From: Paraburkholderia hospita
Lineage (GTDB): Bacteria > Pseudomonadota > Gammaproteobacteria > Burkholderiales > Burkholderiaceae
Direction: 5' to 3'
DNA length: 64,000 bases
NCBI RefSeq assembly: GCF_002902965.1
Contig: NZ_CP026108.1
Span: forward strand, 62,001-126,000
Of this stretch, positions 1-8,885 are shown piece by piece. Each line of letters starts with the position of its first letter. Position 1 is the first letter of the stretch. Below the pieces are notes generated by a model that searched no databases, had not been told where the DNA came from, and worked only from the letters and a program-made list of their open reading frames with translations. Made by a program: the position numbers and the translations under genes.

Positions 1-1
1 G

Positions 2-1186
2 ACGTTCTGGACTGACGGGGAATCGCTGGGCTACAACCCGGCGTACCTCGGCGGCCTGAACGACCTTGAGACGCGTGGTGTCCTGGCGCATGAAGTTCTG
101 CATGTGGCCAATGGTCACTGCTGGCGTCAGGGCGATCGCGATCCGAAGCTCTGGAACGACGCATGTGACTATGCGATCAATCCCATCGTGCTCGAGGCTG
201 GCATGCTGCTACCAAAGGGTGTTCTCGTCGACACGCGCTTCAAGGGCAAGTCGGCCGAAGAGATCTATGGCATCCTCGCGCAGGAGAAGCGGCAGAAGGA
301 GAAGCAGCAAAAGCAGCAAGGGAAGGGGAAGCAGGACGGTGGCAAACCGGATGCACAGTCTGGGCAGCAATCGGCTCCGCAGCCGAAGCAGCAAGACGGT
401 GCGCCCGGGGGCAGTAGCCCGCCGCAGTCCTCAAACGCGAACGGCGCGAACACACCGTCCGCCGATCCCGAACCCACTGCGACTCCCGATGCCGCGCCCT
501 CCTGTGGCGAGGTCCGCCAGTACACCGGCGACGACAAGGCGTCGAAGGAAGCTGACTGGAAGGTGGCCGTGTTGCAGGCCGCGAAAGCAGCCAAAATGCG
601 CGGCGCACTGCCTGGTGCTCTGGAGGCGATGGCAACGGATGCCGTCGAGCCTGTTGTCGACTGGCGGCCGATCCTGCATCGCTTTGCGCAGGAATCGTCG
701 CCGACTGACTACAGCTTCGCGATGCCGAATCGTCGCTATCTGCACATGGGCCTGTATCTGCCATCGTTGAACGAACCGGCAGTTGGCGATGCGGTGTTCG
801 TTCGCGATTCGAGTGGCTCCGTTTGGGATGAAACGCAGGCGCAATTCGCTGCAGAAATCATCGCAGTGAATGCCGGCGTGCAACCTCGACGCCTGATCGT
901 GATGGATTGCAACACGCGCGTAACGCAGGTGCAGACCTTCGAGCGCGGCGACGCGGTCGAGTTCGACCTGCTGCCCGTACGTGGCGGTGGCGGCACCTCG
1001 TTCGTCGAGCCGTTCGAACGACTCGCGAAAGAGGGCATCCGCCCTGCGTTCCTGGTTTATCTCACCGACATGGACGGGCCGTTTCCTGATGATCCACCGG
1101 ACTACCCTGTTCTGTGGGCGTCGACGACGCCTCTCAAGCGGGCGAAGAAGGCGCCGTTCGGTGAGATGGTCGAAGTGATCTGTTAG
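2..1186 (+). CDS. DUF2201-type metallopeptidase/VWA-like protein (5' truncated)
   Basis: The reading frame is open from the window edge, so the true start lies upstream. An HExxH zinc-protease signature (HEVLH at about 89-103, followed by VANGH) is followed by a low-complexity K/Q/P/A-rich linker. The C-terminal half contains a VWA-like metal-site pattern (D-S-S-G-S near 'VFVRDSSGSV'). This order, N-terminal putative metallopeptidase then VWA-like domain, is that of DUF2201 proteins, which usually sit next to a MoxR-type AAA+ ATPase; that neighbour would be outside the window. The substrate is unknown. A hairpin terminator follows the stop codon. The family call is strong; the biological role is inference. 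Confidence 0.8.
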   Translation, partial: TFWTDGESLGYNPAYLGGLNDLETRGVLAHEVLHVANGHCWRQGDRDPKLWNDACDYAINPIVLEAGMLLPKGVLVDTRFKGKSAEEIYGILAQEKRQKEKQQKQQGKGKQDGGKPDAQSGQQSAPQPKQQDGAPGGSSPPQSSNANGANTPSADPEPTATPDAAPSCGEVRQYTGDDKASKEADWKVAVLQAAKAAKMRGALPGALEAMATDAVEPVVDWRPILHRFAQESSPTDYSFAMPNRRYLHMGLYLPSLNEPAVGDAVFVRDSSGSVWDETQAQFAAEIIAVNAGVQPRRLIVMDCNTRVTQVQTFERGDAVEFDLLPVRGGGGTSFVEPFERLAKEGIRPAFLVYLTDMDGPFPDDPPDYPVLWASTTPLKRAKKAPFGEMVEVIC

Positions 1187-1214
1187 CGCACGGTGTTGCT
1201 CATTCCCTTAACCC

Positions 1215-1243
1215 AACCCCGGCCGAGTGCCGGGGTTTTTTTA
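1215..1243 (+). terminator. Rho-independent terminator after the VWA gene
   Basis: A GC-rich inverted repeat (ACCCCGG / CCGGGGT) with a short loop is followed at once by a run of seven Ts. It lies 30 bp after the stop at 1186. Confidence 0.85.
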
Positions 1244-1745
1244 TTCCGGTAAGGCTCTGAAAGCGGATTCCACGCGTTCCACAGGCTCAATTTTTCGAAC
1301 TTGGGCGGCTTCAGTCGAGAAAAATCAAGCTATTCAATTATTTAACCGTGCGTACCCAGTGATTGTGAACTTGGGAAAGCACAAAAGGGACCTGAGCCGG
1401 CTCAGGTTGCTCTTTCCGAATTTGAAACAAAGGCGAAAAAACGAAGCCGGATGTTACCGTGTATTTTAAAAAAATGAGTCAATGCGCAGATGCATCGTTT
1501 CGTATCCAGTAGCCGGCCGCGATCCGAGGTGCGCGCATTGACGCAAGGTTTTTCTCGCACTTTGCGCGAAAAAGTAGGCTACGGAAGGGGCTTAAAACAG
1601 CTCCAATTGCCGGCGAACGGACTAGCGACCTTCACTGCTCGCTTCGTCTGCGCAGATCCACGCGGGACGCGAAAAATGCGTTTAGGGAGGCGAGCCGCTT
1701 GCTACGCTGGTTCTGTGGCCATCGAGGAGAATCAGAGGTGCGCGA
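1244..1745. other. Intergenic region with a perfect palindrome; no convincing gene
   Basis: The only short open frames have unnatural composition and I do not call them. The notable object is a perfect 16-bp palindrome at 1391-1406 (CCTGAGCCGGCTCAGG). Its CCTGAGCCGGCTC core recurs at 2756 and 13512 as part of a 56-bp repeat. The segment probably carries the promoter for the gene at 1746. Confidence 0.5.
1391..1406. promoter_or_regulatory. 16-bp palindrome, possible operator
   Basis: CCTGAGCCGGCTCAGG is self-complementary over 16 bp. The first 13 bases are shared with the right end of the repeats at 2713-2768 and 13469-13524. All three copies lie upstream of rightward genes, which suggests a protein-binding site for an element regulator. 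That function is inference. Confidence 0.45.
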
Positions 1746-2201
1746 GTGTTTCTGTGTTATCTGATTGATCCGCGCCATCGTACCGTCGTAAAGGTAAATG
1801 ACGGCTTTGATCGCGCGTCAGAACTGCTTGCGAGCGAAGCTCTGGAACTCCAATCGCTCTGGCAAGCCATGTCAGATCCTGATTCGTCGGTCGACGTCGT
1901 GTATTCACCAGGCGACGCTGAGGAACCCAGGTTTCGAGTACCTCTGACACATTCAGGCAAGCCACTGGAGCTCGTCATCGCAGGCAAGGGCGTGCTCATC
2001 GCATGCGGCGCCGTACCCGGCGACATTGCAAGCCAGATCGCAACCGCCCACGCGCTGGAGGCTCACATCGAATATCCTGGCGACCAGCACACCGCTGCCG
2101 CTGACTGGCTCAAGTCCGAACTCGGCTCAGATCGACGCCTCCCCGCAAAACGCGCTAGCCCGAAAGGCCGCCGCGTGCGTCGTCACGGGGCATCATCCTG
2201 A
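1746..2201 (+). CDS. Hypothetical protein, 151 aa
   Basis: The frame opens with GTG at 1746, preceded by purine-rich GAGGAGAATCAGAGG. The first half is a regular mix of hydrophobic and charged residues (starts MFLCYLIDPRHRTVVKV). The last 35 residues are very basic (KR-rich). No signal peptide, membrane segment or known motif is visible. It is a single gene between a terminator and a convergent gene. The palindrome at 1391 lies about 340 bp upstream. Function unknown. Confidence 0.55.
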   Translation: MFLCYLIDPRHRTVVKVNDGFDRASELLASEALELQSLWQAMSDPDSSVDVVYSPGDAEEPRFRVPLTHSGKPLELVIAGKGVLIACGAVPGDIASQIATAHALEAHIEYPGDQHTAAADWLKSELGSDRRLPAKRASPKGRRVRRHGASS

Positions 2202-2210
2202 CAGTACGCT

Positions 2211-2693
2211 CTAGGCGCGTTTGCGCGCCATCTGGACGAGTGACTCACCCGCGCGAAAGCGCTCAAGCCGATCGCTTGCATCAGCAACAGCCGCGAGGGG
2301 TGCACGGCGCAACTGCCTGTCGTAAGTCGAGACGATTACCGCGAACTGCCGGAAGCCGTTCTCGTCCAGCGACCACACGCCAGAGTCCCGGCCGCGATCG
2401 AAGGCCGCCGAGATGACGTCCTCGGCGTCTCGCATCTGTTGGAAGGTGGCTTCACCGTAGCCCGCCTCTGCCAGTAACCCGGTGAGGATCATTGCCTGGC
2501 AAAGGGTCTGCGCCGCTCCGACATTGCCCATTCCCCGCCGCATCGCGTCCAGGGCGATGTGAACCTGCAGACAAAGCCGATCGACCTCGGTGCGCGGCAT
2601 CGGTAGCAGGAGGGTCTTGTTTCGACGCGCACGCGCCGCTGCTGCGGTTCGTTTGACACAATGGCCAGAACGATTCCGTTTGCACGACACCAC
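2211..2693 (-). CDS. Hypothetical protein, up to 160 aa
   Basis: It is convergent with the preceding gene. The region from about residue 32 on (MPRTEVDRLCLQVHIALDAM) has a helical soluble-protein character. The first 30 residues are Arg/Ala-rich and may be untranslated, so an internal ATG at 2600 is an alternative start; the ORF start at 2693 is GTG. The rest is rich in Ala, Asp and Arg, with no membrane segment or nuclease/HTH motif I can name. The upstream gap (2694-2901) is shared with the divergent conjugation operon, so it may be regulated together with transfer. Function unknown. Confidence 0.55.
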   Translation of the reverse strand: MVSCKRNRSGHCVKRTAAAARARRNKTLLLPMPRTEVDRLCLQVHIALDAMRRGMGNVGAAQTLCQAMILTGLLAEAGYGEATFQQMRDAEDVISAAFDRGRDSGVWSLDENGFRQFAVIVSTYDRQLRRAPLAAVADASDRLERFRAGESLVQMARKRA

Positions 2694-2712
2694 ACACTGG
2701 AGCGCAGCGTTA

Positions 2713-2768
2713 CCCGGAAAGCTATACGTTTTACTGCATCATTTCGGGTTAGTGACCTGAGCCGGCTC
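2713..2768 (+). repeat. 56-bp element, copy 1, upstream of the conjugation operon
   Basis: This block aligns without gaps to 13469-13524. The conserved parts are CCCGGAAAGCT at the left, CGGGTTAG in the middle and ACCTGAGCCGGCTC at the right; the intervening bases differ. It lies about 135 bp before virB11. The pattern of conserved blocks with variable spacers suggests a promoter/operator rather than a mobile sequence. Confidence 0.65.
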
Positions 2769-2901
2769 CGCGACACATTACGGCATCACCGCGCTGCATG
2801 ACATCTTCGGGCCGTGTCACGCGCAACGAATCGGCAAAAGCTCATTGATTTGATCGTTCTTTCGGTCTGCTACAGGTTACTGCAGCCTGAAAAATAGCAG
2901 C

Positions 2902-3951
2902 ATGTCCGAAGCTACCGAAAATCCCCTGCTCAAGGTGCGCCCGCTCGAAGAGAGCGCGGTGCAGATGTTTTTCGCATCCGTCGCCCCGCTGCGTGAATAC
3001 TTCGAAGCGCCCGATGTCGCCGAAATCATGGTGAACAACTTCGACAACGTCTGGATCGAGCGACGTGGCGAAATGCATCGTCTCGATCTCACGCTGAATC
3101 AGGCAACGCTCAACGGCGCAATTCTTTCGCTTGCAGCATCGGTCGAGAAGTCGGCGAAGGCCGGCACGGCACAGGGCATTATCAACGCGGGCCACAAGGG
3201 TTTGCGTATTGCCGCTGTCATGCGTCCGACGGCGATCGATGGCCACGCGATGTCGATCCGCAAGCACAGCGACCGGCACCTCAGTCTTGCCGATTACGTC
3301 GCAATGGGCGCGTTCTCGCGCGTGAACGCGCGGCAAGAGCACAACGACGAGAAGCTGTTCTATTCCGGCATCGAAAACGAAGCGCTGATGGCCGCCGTCA
3401 GTGAGCTGATCGTTCGGCGCAAGAACGTGCTGGTGGCTGGCGGCACCTCAACGGGCAAGACCACGTTCCTCAACGCGCTCGCCGCACAGGTGCCCGAAGA
3501 CCAGCGGGTTATCACCATCGAAGACACGATGGAGCTGAAGCTGCGGGTGCCCAACCTTGTGCGATTCCTCTCGAACCCAGACAAGGGTGTGACGACACAA
3601 GCCCTCGTTGCGCTGTGTCTGCGATTTCGTCCTGACCGGATCGTCGTTGGCGAGGTCCGCGGCGGTGAGGCGTTCGACTTCATTCAGGCACTGAGCACTG
3701 GACACGACGGCGGCCTGGGTTCGATTCACTCAAACGATGCGCGCGGCGGCCTCAGCCGCCTGGAGAGCCTCGCGATGCTCGGGATTCCGCCCGGCAGCCG
3801 GTGGGATCTTGTCGACATGCGCAAGTCCATCGCCGACTGCTTTCATTACGTCATCCATATGCGCCGTACCGGCGAGTTGCGCCACGTTTCCGAGATCGTC
3901 GAGATCAAGGGGTTCAAGGATGGGGACTATGTCCTCAACCGCGTTTTTTAA
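2902..3951 (+). CDS. virB11: VirB11/TrbB-type secretion ATPase
   Basis: This is the hexameric traffic ATPase that sits at the cytoplasmic base of type IV secretion systems and drives pilus assembly and DNA transfer. It is 349 aa, the usual VirB11 length. The Walker A motif GGTSTGKTT is at about residues 180-188 (K186), followed by the ITIEDTMEL Asp box and the GEVRGGEAFDFIQA and GHDGGLGSIHSNDA (His box) signatures of the family. It is the first gene of a co-directional operon; virB2 follows 17 bp later. The Trb-like order (B11 first) resembles trbB-trbC-trbD-trbE. Confidence 0.95.
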   Translation: MSEATENPLLKVRPLEESAVQMFFASVAPLREYFEAPDVAEIMVNNFDNVWIERRGEMHRLDLTLNQATLNGAILSLAASVEKSAKAGTAQGIINAGHKGLRIAAVMRPTAIDGHAMSIRKHSDRHLSLADYVAMGAFSRVNARQEHNDEKLFYSGIENEALMAAVSELIVRRKNVLVAGGTSTGKTTFLNALAAQVPEDQRVITIEDTMELKLRVPNLVRFLSNPDKGVTTQALVALCLRFRPDRIVVGEVRGGEAFDFIQALSTGHDGGLGSIHSNDARGGLSRLESLAMLGIPPGSRWDLVDMRKSIADCFHYVIHMRRTGELRHVSEIVEIKGFKDGDYVLNRVF

Positions 3952-3968
3952 GCAAACAGGAGCTGTTC

Positions 3969-4349
3969 ATGAAGAAGTGCCTCAAGTCTGTCCAGTCGCG
4001 ACTGCGCGCCGTGGGTGCTGTTGCCCACCGTCGCTTTTTGAGCCGTCGCGAAATTCGCTCAACGCTCATCGCAGCCTGCCTCGCATTCTTCCCGCCGCTC
4101 GCGTCGGCCGTGAGCCTTAGCGATCTCGGTTCCGCGACGGACGTTATCTGCCTGATCCAGGCCTATATCAGCGGCCCGTGGCTGTACGGGATTGGTGTCG
4201 TGCTGATCATCGTTGGCGCGGTTGCGATCGCCAGTTCGGAAAGCACGATCGGCAAGCTGATTTCTTCGGTCTTCGTTGGCCTGGGCCTCGCTGCGTGCGC
4301 GGTCAATATCGTGAAAAACCACCTCGGCGTCACGTACACCTGTGCGTAA
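3969..4349 (+). CDS. virB2: VirB2/TrbC-type major pilin
   Basis: The 126-aa product begins at the ATG at 3969, with an AGGAG ribosome site 5 bp upstream. A longer in-frame extension inside virB11 is rejected. It has a long positively charged leader (KKCLKS...RLRAVGAVAHRRFLSRREIR), a hydrophobic cleavage region ending in ASA, then two membrane segments (about residues 60-85 and 95-118), the classical prepilin layout. It should form the conjugative pilus shaft. It overlaps virB3 by 8 bp, indicating coupled translation. Sequence identity to named pilins cannot be judged here; size, topology and position make the call. Confidence 0.85.
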   Translation: MKKCLKSVQSRLRAVGAVAHRRFLSRREIRSTLIAACLAFFPPLASAVSLSDLGSATDVICLIQAYISGPWLYGIGVVLIIVGAVAIASSESTIGKLISSVFVGLGLAACAVNIVKNHLGVTYTCA

Positions 4350-4653
4350 GCCAACGAAAGTGAGCCGCGGCCTGTCGCTGCCGCGCCAGATGGGCGGTGC
4401 TGATCGCGCTCTCGCAATCGCGAACGGCACGCTCACGATGCTTCTCTGCTACTCGAGCATGACATTCGCGTTTCTACCCGTGGGAATCGTCATCCATTGG
4501 GTGCTGCGTTGGAAAAGTAACCGCGATCCCTGGTGGCGGGACGTCATGCTCGTCTACAACCACTACCCCGACCTGCACGAGCCGCTGTCATCGGCGAAGT
4601 TCTCCGCCCGGTTCAAGCGGCCCTATGGCTTCGATCAGGATCTGCAATGCTGA
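4342..4653 (+). CDS. virB3: VirB3/TrbD-type inner-membrane protein
   Basis: This is a 103-aa protein starting at GTG 4342 inside the end of virB2. After a basic N-terminus with LPRQMGGADR, a hydrophobic stretch at about residues 27-55 (two short helices) is followed by a basic-aromatic cytoplasmic tail ending YGFDQDLQC. Size, the early double hydrophobic segment and its place directly between the pilin and VirB4 genes fit VirB3. It overlaps virB4 by 7 bp. VirB3 partners VirB4 in the inner-membrane complex. Confidence 0.85.
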   Translation: MRKPTKVSRGLSLPRQMGGADRALAIANGTLTMLLCYSSMTFAFLPVGIVIHWVLRWKSNRDPWWRDVMLVYNHYPDLHEPLSSAKFSARFKRPYGFDQDLQC

Positions 4654-7106
4654 AACGAATTGTGCGCCGCCCGGTGCAGGAGATTGCGCCGTGGGCGACG
4701 ATGGTCACGCCAGAGCTTATTCTCGACAAGGACGGGTCGCTGCTTACCTGCTACACGTTCGAGGGCGTGGATGCTGACTCGCCGAACGCTGACGATATCT
4801 CGTCGGTGCGCGACAACCTGGACAATGCCTGCAAGAACTTCGACCACCGGATTACCGCGTGGTGGAGGCTCTCGCACCGCCGCGTGCAGGGCGCCATCGA
4901 TGGCGCGTTCGCGGCGGACATCGACGAGTACGTGGACCGGATCAACCGAAGCCACGTGAGCAGCGGGAAATACTTCCGCAACACCCACTCGCTCTCGCTC
5001 GCCTACACGCCCGAAACAGGCATCAACAAGGTGTTCGACAAGGTTGCGTATCACATGACGGTCGGCGGGAAGTCGATGTTGCCTGCCCTCATTGAGACAG
5101 CGAAAGACACCTTCTTCGCACGGAGCGCCTTCGTCTTCGACCTCGAACGCATGACGACGGACATCAAGCGGTTTGAGTCGATCCTCGACGCATTCAAGGG
5201 CGGTGTAACGCGACTCAAGGTGAAGCGACTGGAACTGCAGAACACGCTGTCCTACCTGCATCAGACGGCCAACCCGTCCGTGCCGCCGCGCCGTGTCCGC
5301 TATCCCGTCACCATGCTGGACACGCATCTCACCGAAAGCACGGTCGTCTATGGCGCCGAGCACCTGATGTTCGAATCGGCGCATGGTACGCGCTTCGCGA
5401 AGATCGTGGCCGTCAAGGAATGGATGGGATTCCAGGAAGCGGCGCTCGACGTGCTGTCCGAAGTCGATGCAGAACTGGACATCTGCGTGATGTTCCGCTT
5501 CCTTGATACCGCCAAGGCCAAGCAGTACATCGACAAGATCCGCAGCTTCTACAAGATCGCCGCGTTCAACCCGATGGCGATCATCAAGGCCTTCTTCTCG
5601 AAGGAAGAGCAGAAGAACGATAAAGGCCGGATGATGCTTGCAGAAGAGGCGGAAGATGCACTCGCGAAGATCACGGCAGAAGGGCAGCAGTATGGGTTCG
5701 CCAACATCTCGGTCATTGTCTACGGTGACACCGCCAAAGAATGCGACGATGCGACGCGCGAAGTCGTCGGCAAGATCGGCAGCGCGGGATTTGGCGTGGT
5801 CCTCGAAAAGGACAACCTCGCGGCCGCGTGGAATACGACGCTGCCGGGCCGTTGGGACAAGCAGAAGCGGCTGCAATTCGTTGAGACGCCCGCGGTATCC
5901 GATATCGCGCCGGTCCGCAGTGTGGCGGAAGGTAGCGCTGTTAATGCATGGCTGACGCAGCAGTCGGGTCAGAAGACGGGGCCGCTCACCATGCTGCCCA
6001 CGCGCCACAAGACGTTGCAGCGTGTGAACCTGCACCGGCCGGGCGGCGCTTCGCACCTGCTCGTCCTTGGTCCGATCGGCATGGGCAAGTCGATCATGCT
6101 CAACTTCCTCATGTCGCAGACGGGGCGTCACGGCGCCCGACGCGTGCGCTTTGACAAGGACCGCTCGACGCGAATTCCGACGGTCCTGGCGGGCGGGCGC
6201 TTTGTTGATGCGACCGGACGCTTTGAGGCGGCGACGTCGGTCAATCCGTTGTCCCTTCTATGCGACGAGCAGCACTATTCCTATGTCGCCGAATGGGTGC
6301 AGATGGCCATTGAGGACGATACCTTCCGCTGCAGCAAGAATCAGGAGCGGGAGATTTTCGAGGCAGTCAGCACCCTTGGCGACGGCTACGGGGCGGAATT
6401 CTGGACGCTGTCCTATCTGACCACGATGCTATCCATCGAGCTGCGTGAACGGTTGGCCGTCTGGACGAAGGGCGAGAAAAATGGACGGTTCTTCGATCAC
6501 GTCGAAGACGCGTTCACGCTGTCCGATGACCTGTCCATCGAAATGGGCGATCTGTTCAACAACTTCCCGGTCGCCGCCGCGCTGTTCATGGATTACGCGT
6601 TCTACCGGATCGCGCAGTGGCTCGACGGCAAGCGCTACACCGTGATCGAGGTCGAGGAGGCGGGCTTCTTCTTCCAGAACGAACGCTTCTACAAGCGTCT
6701 GGAGGTCTGGGCGGTGACCATCCGGAAGCTGAACGCGACGTTGATGATGGCGACGCAGTCGCTCGCACAGGTCGCACGTATCGCGGACTTCGAGGTGCTC
6801 AAGGAAAACATCCCGAACATCATCTATCTGCCCAATCCCGATGCGAAGAATAACCTGCATCTTTATCGCGACAAGTTCGGCCTCACGCTCGACCAGATCC
6901 AGATGATTGTCGAGGCCGCACCCAACCGCGACTACCTGTGGGTAACACCGGACCAGACACGCATGCTGCAGGCGAGTTTCCCCAAGGAGACGCTCGCCGT
7001 ATTGCGTTCGGACGGCCGCGCTCAGGCCGTGCTCGACAGGCACGTCAAGTCGGGGGCGGCGAACTGGCGCGAGGCCTACCTTGCCGAAATGACCACTCTC
7101 GACTGA
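4647..7106 (+). CDS. virB4: VirB4/TrbE-type secretion ATPase
   Basis: This is the large ATPase of the conjugative inner-membrane complex, 819 aa from the ATG at 4647 (an upstream in-frame extension through virB3 is rejected). The N-terminal CagE/TrbE-type domain covers roughly residues 1-400. The Walker A motif GPIGMGKS is at about 475-482. A Walker B-like run ending in IEVEEAGFFFQ comes later, followed by the MATQSLAQV motif typical of VirB4. It is translationally coupled to virB3 and followed 10 bp later by the virB5-like gene. In the Trb order, trbF/G/H/I would be expected after it; they are absent. Confidence 0.95.
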   Translation: MLKRIVRRPVQEIAPWATMVTPELILDKDGSLLTCYTFEGVDADSPNADDISSVRDNLDNACKNFDHRITAWWRLSHRRVQGAIDGAFAADIDEYVDRINRSHVSSGKYFRNTHSLSLAYTPETGINKVFDKVAYHMTVGGKSMLPALIETAKDTFFARSAFVFDLERMTTDIKRFESILDAFKGGVTRLKVKRLELQNTLSYLHQTANPSVPPRRVRYPVTMLDTHLTESTVVYGAEHLMFESAHGTRFAKIVAVKEWMGFQEAALDVLSEVDAELDICVMFRFLDTAKAKQYIDKIRSFYKIAAFNPMAIIKAFFSKEEQKNDKGRMMLAEEAEDALAKITAEGQQYGFANISVIVYGDTAKECDDATREVVGKIGSAGFGVVLEKDNLAAAWNTTLPGRWDKQKRLQFVETPAVSDIAPVRSVAEGSAVNAWLTQQSGQKTGPLTMLPTRHKTLQRVNLHRPGGASHLLVLGPIGMGKSIMLNFLMSQTGRHGARRVRFDKDRSTRIPTVLAGGRFVDATGRFEAATSVNPLSLLCDEQHYSYVAEWVQMAIEDDTFRCSKNQEREIFEAVSTLGDGYGAEFWTLSYLTTMLSIELRERLAVWTKGEKNGRFFDHVEDAFTLSDDLSIEMGDLFNNFPVAAALFMDYAFYRIAQWLDGKRYTVIEVEEAGFFFQNERFYKRLEVWAVTIRKLNATLMMATQSLAQVARIADFEVLKENIPNIIYLPNPDAKNNLHLYRDKFGLTLDQIQMIVEAAPNRDYLWVTPDQTRMLQASFPKETLAVLRSDGRAQAVLDRHVKSGAANWREAYLAEMTTLD

Positions 7107-7116
7107 GGAACCAACG

Positions 7117-7851
7117 ATGAAGAAGACTCTTGCGCGCCTTGCCCTGACCGCTGGGCTGACGTTGTGTGTGTCGCACGCTGCATACGCGACGTTACCGGTC
7201 ATCGATCCAGCAAACCTGATCCAGACCACGATCACGGCCCTCCAGACCCTCAAGACCGAGGTGTATCAGGACAGCAATATCGCGTACCAGTACCAGATGA
7301 TGGCGAACCAGCTTCTCCAGGCGACGAACCTGGACCCGGCCGCTATGAAGGCGCAGTACGACCAGATCACCGGCGATATCTCAAAGTACAAGCAACTCGC
7401 CGATAACGCGACCAGCCTGTATGGCGACCTTCAGAATGGCAACCAGTGGCTTTCGCACGTGCAGACGATGGTCTCCCGTTCGGGCAAGTCAAACGCGCAA
7501 TGGTTCGCTGATATGGGCACGCTTTACAGCCAGCGCGACAATCAGGCGACCCAGTTAATGCAGACGGGTAACAACGTAGTCCAGCATATTCAGGCACTCA
7601 CGAAGCGGCGACAGGAGTTGCAGTCGCAAATGTCGTTAACGCCGACCGCGCAGGCTACCGCGGAACTCACGACGCACTATCTCGACGTGGTTTCTAGCCA
7701 GATGAGTGACATGCTTCAGATGATGGCGAACAAGACGCAGAAGGATGCTCAGCAGCAGTCTGCGGATAACGCCGAGGACAAGTCGCGATCAGCCAACGCA
7801 AAGGCTTTCCTCGACCAGCAGGCCGCAGAGCGCGCGGCGTACGGCTACTAG
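7117..7851 (+). CDS. virB5: VirB5/TrbJ-like periplasmic protein
   Basis: The 244-aa product has an N-terminal signal peptide (MKKTLARLALTAGLTL..., cleavage near AYA-T) and then an almost wholly alpha-helical, Gln/Ala-rich body, as in the VirB5/TrbJ family, which forms the pilus tip or a periplasmic adhesin-like component. The start is ATG 7117 preceded by GAGGAACC. It lies between the virB4 and virB6 genes, the position of trbJ before trbL. The family call rests on position, signal and coiled helical composition. Confidence 0.75.
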   Translation: MKKTLARLALTAGLTLCVSHAAYATLPVIDPANLIQTTITALQTLKTEVYQDSNIAYQYQMMANQLLQATNLDPAAMKAQYDQITGDISKYKQLADNATSLYGDLQNGNQWLSHVQTMVSRSGKSNAQWFADMGTLYSQRDNQATQLMQTGNNVVQHIQALTKRRQELQSQMSLTPTAQATAELTTHYLDVVSSQMSDMLQMMANKTQKDAQQQSADNAEDKSRSANAKAFLDQQAAERAAYGY

Positions 7852-7868
7852 GGGAGCGCAAAAGCGAC

Positions 7869-8885
7869 ATGTTGCTGCGTGATATCAAACATCTAGCGGT
7901 TGCCTGTGTGCTGGCGCTGTTTGCGATCGGCGCGTCGCCGGCGTTCGCTGACGACGCGTCTGCGCCCGCGGCAACCAGTGGTACGACCGCCAATCCGTAC
8001 GTGAGTGCCGGTGAAACTGCGGCGGGCAATGCCCGTGCGATCGACAAGATCACCGCCATGTTTTCGTCGATCATGAATACCGCAGTCGAGGCCTCCCAGA
8101 GTATCCAGAAGGAATCGGACAAGTTCGCCAGCGGACTGGCGGTGATTACGATCGTTCTCGCGGCTGTGCGCTTTGCCGCGACAAAAGACCCGGTGATGGC
8201 GTGGGTGGCGCTGCTGGAAGAGCTCGGCATTCTCGGCATCTTTGCCTCGATCTACGTCGGTTTCGCAAGCTGGGCACCGAACTTCTATAAATGGTTCGTC
8301 TCGCTGGCCAACGACATCGGGGGCGCGGATATGACCAGTGCGCTCAGCATCATGGGAAATGCGGCCGGCCAGGTCTACGATTCTGCCGTCCAGGCGTGGT
8401 CCGGCATCGGCTTCAAGCTGACAATGATCCCGGACGTGGTTATTGCGACGGTCCCGCTGTTTTTCGCCTGGGCGCTGCTTTCGATCACGGCCATCATCTT
8501 CGTGTTCTTTATCAACATCGGGCAATTACAGTTCGCGGCGGGCGTGGTGATGGGGCAGATCGCCTTCGCGCTCGGTTTCTCTTCTTTCACGCGCGGCTAC
8601 TTCAAGACGTGGCTCGACTACATGGTCAGCGCGGGCATGTATATCGTCGTTGCTGCGATCCTGATGCGCCTGGTTACACACAATATGGTGAACGCGGTCC
8701 AGGACGCCGCAAAACTCGGTCTGACGACGTCGGGTGCGGCCGCACAGGTATTCGACCTGGCCTTCTTCGTGTTCCTCGTATCCTTCGAGATTCCCAAGAT
8801 TGCAGGTATGTTCGGTGGTGGCGCGAATGCCAGCGGCGCAATCATCGGCAAGGTCGCGAAGACTGCGACGGCGGGCATCGTATGA
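7869..8885 (+). CDS. virB6: VirB6/TrbL-like polytopic membrane protein
   Basis: The 338-aa product has a signal-like first hydrophobic segment, a periplasmic stretch, then at least five further membrane helices between residues about 90 and 310. This is the TrbL/VirB6 architecture that forms the inner-membrane DNA translocation platform. The ribosome site GGGGAGCG lies about 9 bp upstream. Its stop overlaps the ATG of the next gene (ATGA), so translation is coupled to the TraI-like gene. Confidence 0.85.
   Translation: MLLRDIKHLAVACVLALFAIGASPAFADDASAPAATSGTTANPYVSAGETAAGNARAIDKITAMFSSIMNTAVEASQSIQKESDKFASGLAVITIVLAAVRFAATKDPVMAWVALLEELGILGIFASIYVGFASWAPNFYKWFVSLANDIGGADMTSALSIMGNAAGQVYDSAVQAWSGIGFKLTMIPDVVIATVPLFFAWALLSITAIIFVFFINIGQLQFAAGVVMGQIAFALGFSSFTRGYFKTWLDYMVSAGMYIVVAAILMRLVTHNMVNAVQDAAKLGLTTSGAAAQVFDLAFFVFLVSFEIPKIAGMFGGGANASGAIIGKVAKTATAGIV

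Noticed and set aside
4635..6131. 498-aa open frame on the minus strand across virB4
   Set aside because: Antisense shadow of the GC-rich virB4 gene; no ribosome site and odd composition.
8291..8881. Upstream extension of the TraI-like frame into virB6
   Set aside because: It lies inside virB6 in another frame; the ATGA overlap at 8882 gives a clear start.
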